Assembly (NCBI GenBank): GCA_038893495.1
Contig: JAWARJ010000001.1
Coordinates: 1,477,824 to 1,541,823 of the forward strand
Length of the DNA: 64,000 nucleotides
Source: Thermoproteus sp.
GTDB lineage: Archaea > Thermoproteota > Thermoprotei > Thermoproteales > Thermoproteaceae
Direction: 5' to 3'
Under the pieces are notes generated by a model that searched no databases, was not told where the DNA came from, and saw only the letters and a list, made by a program, of their open reading frames with translations. Shown one piece after another: positions 59,752-64,000 of this stretch; position 1 is the first letter of the stretch, and every line of letters starts with the position of its first letter. The position numbers were made by a program, and so were the translations under genes.

Positions 59752-60989
59752 CTACGTCTGTATATGGACACCAATATTACAGTTAACACGCAGAGGGCGG
59801 CGACGTAGAGGGACGCCACGTAGAGGCCATATCCGCTGTACAGCACGGTCATTATCGAAGGCGCGGTTGCTGCAAAGATGGCGTTGCCGAATTGATAGGC
59901 GACCGAGAGGCCGGTGGTGCGGGCCAGAGTGGGGTAGAGCTCGGCTATATAGGCGGCCTCCGCCGTGTATATAATCCCGTGGGCCAGCCCGGCGAGCACG
60001 GCTACCGTCAAAAGCCCCTGGAACCCGTTCAGTATCATCCCTATGAGGGCTATCGGCACTAGCGAAAGCACATTGCCGGCTATTATGGTGGCCCTAGGCC
60101 CTATGGACTCCGCCAAGACTCCGCTGAGCAGAACTCCGAAGAACTCCACAACAGCGAAGGCAATTACGGCGAGGAACTGCTGTTGTGAGGTCACGGCCTT
60201 CAGGCTGACGGCGAGATTGGGGGCGAAGGTGTTGCCGTAGAAGAAGACCGCGCCTGCGGCGCCGGCCAGCACTATACTGACTATAGTCCCGAAGAGGTAC
60301 TTCACGAAGACCTCGCTCAGGGGGCTTCTCGGGCTCCTCTCGGCGAGCTTGGCTTCTATGTATTCCAACGTCTCTCCGAATCTAAGCCTAAAGAGCAGGC
60401 CGACTATTACGACTATTGCGGCCAGCCAATAGGCGATCCTCCAGCCCCAAGAGGCCACGGCGGCGCCCATGGCGTCCTCCAATATTAAAAACACGGCGGC
60501 CGCTAGGAGCAACCCTAGAGCCACGGTGGACTGGACCAACGACAGGAGGAGCCTCCTGCGGCGTCTTAAGTTCTCGAAGATGTAGTTGACCGCGCCGCCC
60601 CACTCGCCGCCTAACGAGAAGCCCTGGATTATCCTAAGGATCGCCACAAGTATAGGCGCGGCTATCCCTATAGACGTATAGTTGGGCACGAAGCCTATTA
60701 AGACTGTCGCTATTCCGCCCAACGATAGAGTCCAGAGCATGACGTGGCTTCTGCCTCTCCTATCTCCGACCCATCCCCAGAAGATCGCGCCGAAGGGCCT
60801 TGCGGCGAACCCTATGGCGAAGACTATGAAGGTGGAGAGCAGAGAGACTATTGGGTTCTTCGAGGGGAAGAAGGCATTGCCTATATATCTAGCGCCCACG
60901 GAGAAAAGCCAAGCTTCGTACCACTCGAGGAGCGTGCCGGCCATGGCGCCAGCCGCAAGGCCTGGCCCGAATTTAGGTTGTTGTTGCAT
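59748..60989 (-). CDS. MFS transporter (metabolite:H+ symporter type) linked to hyuAB
   Basis: A 413-aa, 12-helix transporter. FAARPFGAIFWGWVGDRRGR (about 60) and RIIQGFSLGGEWGGAVNYIF (about 112) are the family motifs. It begins MQQQPKFGPG at ATG 60989, and the TTG at 61004 is a weaker choice; a TTGTTATTAAG box lies near 61010. It likely imports the substrate of HyuAB. It is related in type to the MFS gene at 37684. Confidence 0.9.
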   Translation of the reverse strand: MQQQPKFGPGLAAGAMAGTLLEWYEAWLFSVGARYIGNAFFPSKNPIVSLLSTFIVFAIGFAARPFGAIFWGWVGDRRGRSHVMLWTLSLGGIATVLIGFVPNYTSIGIAAPILVAILRIIQGFSLGGEWGGAVNYIFENLRRRRRLLLSLVQSTVALGLLLAAAVFLILEDAMGAAVASWGWRIAYWLAAIVVIVGLLFRLRFGETLEYIEAKLAERSPRSPLSEVFVKYLFGTIVSIVLAGAAGAVFFYGNTFAPNLAVSLKAVTSQQQFLAVIAFAVVEFFGVLLSGVLAESIGPRATIIAGNVLSLVPIALIGMILNGFQGLLTVAVLAGLAHGIIYTAEAAYIAELYPTLARTTGLSVAYQFGNAIFAATAPSIMTVLYSGYGLYVASLYVAALCVLTVILVSIYRRR

Positions 60990-61026
60990 AGCTGTTGGGC
61001 TCAACTTCTTAATAACAATTCACATG

Positions 61027-61036
61027 AACTTTATAT
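61027..61036 (+). promoter_or_regulatory. TATA box of surE
   Basis: ACTTTATATT about 22-30 nt before ATG 61057; the divergent hyu operon promoter is next to it. Confidence 0.55.
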
Positions 61037-61056
61037 TTACTTGACGTAATGGTTCC

Positions 61057-61872
61057 ATGAACATCCTAGTCACAAATGACGACGGGATATATTCGCCGGG
61101 CCTCAAGCTTTTGTACTCCTTCGTGAAAGATCTAGGTGAGGTCTACGTCGTGGCGCCCGAGACGCCCAAATCTGCGTCCGGCCTCGGCATCACCCTCCAC
61201 AAGCCGTTAAGGGTCTCCAAATTGGAGCTGGAAGGGATACAGGTATACGCCACGTCGGGCACCCCGTCGGATACGGTATATCTAGCGGCGTTGGAGATAG
61301 TCAACAAGATAGACTTGGTGCTCTCCGGCATAAACGTCGGCGACAACACCTCGCTACAGGTCATATTGTCCTCCGGCACTATAGGAGCCGCCATGCAGGC
61401 CGCCCTACTGGGCATCCCGGCCGTCGCGTTCTCCGTCGACGCCAACGAGCCGGAGGAGCTACTCGAAGACCCCGCCTTGCTGTCGGCCATAAGGAACATC
61501 GCGAGGGCCGTCGTTGAGTACATCTCGCGGGAGGGCATGCCGGGCGGTGTCGACGTGATCAGCCTCAACTTCCCCCGTAGGTTTAAGCCCGACGTGGAGG
61601 TGAAACTGGCGCCTGCCGCCAAGATCAAATTCTCCCAGAAGATAGACAAGAGGGTAGACCCCAGGGGGTCGGCCTATTATTGGCTCTACGGCGAGCTGGT
61701 CGCGGCGGAGCCGGGCACCGACGTCTATATAGTGCATGAGGAGGGCAACATCGCACTTACCCCCCTCAGCTTCAACATGAACGTGCTGGGGCCTAGGCCC
61801 GAGGCGGACCTCAAGGCGCTGGGCGAGCTGGTGGGGCTGCTCAACAGCTCCATAAGGCCCGCGCGGAGGTAG
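61057..61872 (+). CDS. surE: 5'/3'-nucleotidase SurE
   Basis: A 271-aa phosphatase of nucleoside monophosphates. ILVTNDDGIYSPG (about 3) holds the two metal-binding aspartates, APETPKSASGLGITLH (about 33) the serine loop, and LVLSGINVGDN (about 87) the asparagine ligand. STDxxGTxxAAxxA appears as SSGTIGAAMQAALLG (about 106). Length and motifs are complete. Confidence 0.95.
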   Translation: MNILVTNDDGIYSPGLKLLYSFVKDLGEVYVVAPETPKSASGLGITLHKPLRVSKLELEGIQVYATSGTPSDTVYLAALEIVNKIDLVLSGINVGDNTSLQVILSSGTIGAAMQAALLGIPAVAFSVDANEPEELLEDPALLSAIRNIARAVVEYISREGMPGGVDVISLNFPRRFKPDVEVKLAPAAKIKFSQKIDKRVDPRGSAYYWLYGELVAAEPGTDVYIVHEEGNIALTPLSFNMNVLGPRPEADLKALGELVGLLNSSIRPARR

Positions 61873-61925
61873 TGCACTGCCTGCACGCATCAAGCCGTTT
61901 TTAAGGCGGCGGGTAGAAGCCATAC

Positions 61926-62069
61926 ATGATGGAGTTGAAGAAATACGTAACGTCGGCCCATCTGGTCGCGGCGCCCTTCCTAGACGTAAAGCAGTTCTGT
62001 CTCGACAAGGAGATGTGTACCGACAGAAAAGAGGTGAGACTCGTGAGGTATTCCCACCTAAAGAACTAG
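61926..62069 (+). CDS. small hypothetical protein
   Basis: A 47-aa open frame with a promoter-like GTTTTTAAGG at about 61899-61908, 20-27 nt before ATG 61926. It reads ELKKYVTSAHLVAAPFLDVK with two cysteines (FCLDKEMC). No family is recognised. Its stop overlaps the convergent DUF998 gene by 4 bases. The clean spacing of promoter and start supports a true gene. Confidence 0.55.
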   Translation: MMELKKYVTSAHLVAAPFLDVKQFCLDKEMCTDRKEVRLVRYSHLKN

Positions 62070-62632
62070 CCCCATTTTACCGCTAGATATATCCCGTATA
62101 TAGCCGCATATATCAATATGGGATAGGCCACAGGCCTTTCGACTATGGGGGGCTCGCCCAATGCTATATACGCCACGAGCGAGACGAGAGACAAGACCCC
62201 CATAACCACTCCCAACAGCCTCAAGGGCTTTGGCGCGGCCGTGTATACCCCAAGGAAAGCCACGGCGAGTCCGCCGAATAGGAACGCGATGAGTGCGGAT
62301 ATCGTGTGGAGGCCCATTGGCGAGCCCTCTGGGAACAAACCCACCCCCAGGGCGCCTATACCGGAAAGAGCCAGTAGGGCGGTGCACAGCGTCCTCCTAT
62401 TTGTGATCTTGCCGATGCCGTACGATGACGCCAGGACCAATATGCCCAACACAACGGCCGAGGTGTTGAATATAGTCGACACTAGGGGGCCGGCGAGGGC
62501 TCGATTGCCCAAATCGCTTATGTAGTTCCTCCATATGTTATAGCCGGGGTAGAGCCACTGCGCTATTTGGACGGCCGCGATGAACTGTAGAGCCGCTATG
62601 GCCAGGATCAGGCCGTAAAGTCTTGCCGACAT
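62066..62632 (-). CDS. DUF998 membrane protein
   Basis: A 188-aa protein with about six membrane helices. PGYNIWRNYISDLGNRALAG (about 30) is the hallmark of DUF998, and GVGLFPEGSPMGLHTISALI (about 96) the second conserved part. Role unknown. ATG 62632 is preceded by AATAAAAAAC at about 62648-62657. Confidence 0.88.
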   Translation of the reverse strand: MSARLYGLILAIAALQFIAAVQIAQWLYPGYNIWRNYISDLGNRALAGPLVSTIFNTSAVVLGILVLASSYGIGKITNRRTLCTALLALSGIGALGVGLFPEGSPMGLHTISALIAFLFGGLAVAFLGVYTAAPKPLRLLGVVMGVLSLVSLVAYIALGEPPIVERPVAYPILIYAAIYGIYLAVKWG

Positions 62633-62657
62633 AAAAATAGGGAGATGCGTTTTTTAT

Positions 62658-64000
62658 TTAACAGTAGCGACAAATAGTTTCTCTTATAGTGCTCAACTTA
62701 TTCTTTAAGATAGTAAATTCTAATATCAATACGGCTATTATGGAGGCCGAGAAGAGGTAGAGCATAATTGGGGCCAAGATGGAGTAGTAGAATGTTGTGG
62801 CGAGCAACGCGGCTCCCAACACCGCCACTATCTTGCCTCCTACAGGCGCTATCTTGAAGGCCGAGGCGGCTAAAATCACTAGGGAGGCTACATAATATAG
62901 GGAGTCTAGGGCATAGGCGTACTCCATGGCGTTATATGTGAGGGATATGGGCTCCGTATAGCCGCTGAAATATGAGGCCAAATAGGCCCCGATGGCGGTG
63001 AGCGCGGCGAGAGCCGTGCTCAAATAGAGCGCCTTGGCCGGCGCCTTGAACCTATTGGTCTCGGCGTAGGCCCCCGGCATTAATCCGTCGCGGGCCATGC
63101 CGTAGATCATCCTGGCCGTGGCGTTGAGCGTCGCGAGGTAACAACTATACACGCTCACTATCACCGCCGCCGCGAAGAGCGCCTCGACGACGGGGCCTAG
63201 GTAGCTCCCGATCAGGCCGAATATGGGGTTGACGCCCGACTGGGCTTGATTCACGTAGTTGTTTATGGCAGACTGCGAGTAGCCCAAATCGGCAACTATG
63301 GAGTAGGTCACGGCGACATATAGAAGGCCCATGGCGAGCGTCGCCAAGAGCGTGCCTACAGGCACGTCGCGGCGGGGGCTCGACGTCTCCTCCGCTATTT
63401 GTGTGGACACCTCGAACCCCATGAAGTAAGTAATGGAGAAGAGCAGGCCGCCGGACAGCGCCGCGAGGACGGGCAGAAGGCCCTGCGCGAAGGTCCCTTG
63501 GGGCGTAAAGGGCAGAAGCGAAAGCCTCCCCCAATTGGTATATATGCTAAGTCCCACGAAGGCCACCAATATGGCTATCTCCGCGCTGGTCAGCACGACC
63601 TCTGTCTTTATGCTGGGCCTAATGCCCAATACGGCAGGCACTAAGGCCAGTACCATAGGTATGGGCACTAGGTATATGGGATTTATGGCAATTCCCGTGA
63701 GCGCCATTACGCTCTGGGCCGCGAGGTAGCCGAAGGCGATAGCCACAGAGCCGAGACCCAACGTGGCGCTGTAGAACAGCGTATATACCACCCCGTTGAG
63801 GAAGCCCACCTTAGAGCCCAGGGAGTTGGTCGCATAGGCGTAAAAACTAGCGGCGTGGGGGTACCTCTTGGCCAGGAGGAAAATAGAATAAACTATCGCC
63901 ATAACTCCAAGCGTAGTTAACAGCATGGCGAGAGGCGACGCGGCGGCGGCATACTGCATTATATACGCCGCGCCGCCGGCGATGCTGTAGGCCGGAGCTT
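62658..64000 (-). CDS. amino-acid permease (APC superfamily), cut by the window end
   Basis: The open frame continues past ATG 63959 to the window edge (upstream codons read APAYSIAGGAAYIMQYAAAA), so the true N-terminus lies outside. About 447 residues with 12 or so helices are visible. The first helix has the APC pattern SIAGGAA; LSGGLLFSITYFMGFEVSTQ with AEETSSPRRDVP (about 180-210) is the family signature of helix 6 and the following loop. It probably imports amino acids or amines by proton or sodium symport. Confidence 0.9.
   Translation of the reverse strand, partial: APAYSIAGGAAYIMQYAAAASPLAMLLTTLGVMAIVYSIFLLAKRYPHAASFYAYATNSLGSKVGFLNGVVYTLFYSATLGLGSVAIAFGYLAAQSVMALTGIAINPIYLVPIPMVLALVPAVLGIRPSIKTEVVLTSAEIAILVAFVGLSIYTNWGRLSLLPFTPQGTFAQGLLPVLAALSGGLLFSITYFMGFEVSTQIAEETSSPRRDVPVGTLLATLAMGLLYVAVTYSIVADLGYSQSAINNYVNQAQSGVNPIFGLIGSYLGPVVEALFAAAVIVSVYSCYLATLNATARMIYGMARDGLMPGAYAETNRFKAPAKALYLSTALAALTAIGAYLASYFSGYTEPISLTYNAMEYAYALDSLYYVASLVILAASAFKIAPVGGKIVAVLGAALLATTFYYSILAPIMLYLFSASIIAVLILEFTILKNKLSTIRETICRYC

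Noticed and set aside
1-64000. CRISPR arrays, rRNA genes, intact insertion sequences
   Set aside because: No regularly spaced direct repeats, rRNA stretches or transposase motifs were noticed on either strand.

Overview
The window reads as GC-rich chromosomal DNA of a hyperthermophilic crenarchaeon, most likely family Thermoproteaceae (Thermoproteus/Pyrobaculum group). The reasons are archaeal promoters (TATA-like boxes about 25 nt before many start codons, so mostly leaderless mRNAs), frequent GTG starts, a PaREP1 protein with a partner ATPase, DUF973 and UPF0248 proteins, a class III signal-peptide pilin, an intron-bearing tRNA, and one-component winged-helix regulators. This is inference from family content; no marker rRNA is present.

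Layout. 0.2-7 kb: coiled-coil/nuclease-like genes, a 2-hydroxyacid dehydrogenase fused in one operon with a ThDP enzyme, a DUF973 membrane protein and a ribbon-helix-helix-like protein. 7-11 kb: MscS channel, then nikR with the nickel ECF transporter nikMNQO, then a frameshifted coiled-coil nuclease. 11-13.5 kb (minus): amt-glnK-nadE, linking ammonium uptake to ammonia-dependent NAD synthesis. 13.8-20.5 kb: a pilin, a RecA/KaiC-like ATPase, a PaREP1-ATPase pair, small housekeeping enzymes (XTP/ITP phosphatase-like, macro domain, UPF0248, THUMP methyltransferase). 20.5-24 kb: a broken MFS transporter, an FAD oxidoreductase, a palindromic intergenic region and an initiator tRNA-Met with a 24-nt intron.

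24-30 kb: phosphodiesterase, pirin, coxG-flavin reductase-merA, an SDR enzyme and a retropepsin-like protein. 30-37 kb: peroxiredoxin, NifX-like protein, YedY-like oxidoreductase and a probable copper cluster (Trp/Gly-rich small membrane protein, membrane-anchored winged-helix protein with a Met/Cys/His loop, PepSY-like lipo/membrane protein, YHS-domain protein, CopA). 36.7-39 kb: a decayed paralogue of the FAD oxidoreductase next to an intact MFS gene. 39-41 kb: thiC with an overlapping partner. 41-45 kb: four glycosyltransferases, partly AT-rich.

45.5-56 kb (minus): ilvD, a NicO-like metal permease, then a membrane-bound formate dehydrogenase operon (a 69-aa leader protein, fdnG, fdnH, fdnI, fdhE, fdhD) preceded by a winged-helix regulator, and a Rieske protein. 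56-61 kb: MFS-hyuA-hyuB operon. 61-64 kb: surE, a 47-aa gene, a DUF998 protein and an amino-acid permease cut by the window end. At least five genes are broken, several by single-base shifts; some could be sequencing errors, but the oxidoreductase copy at 36.7 kb is truly decayed.
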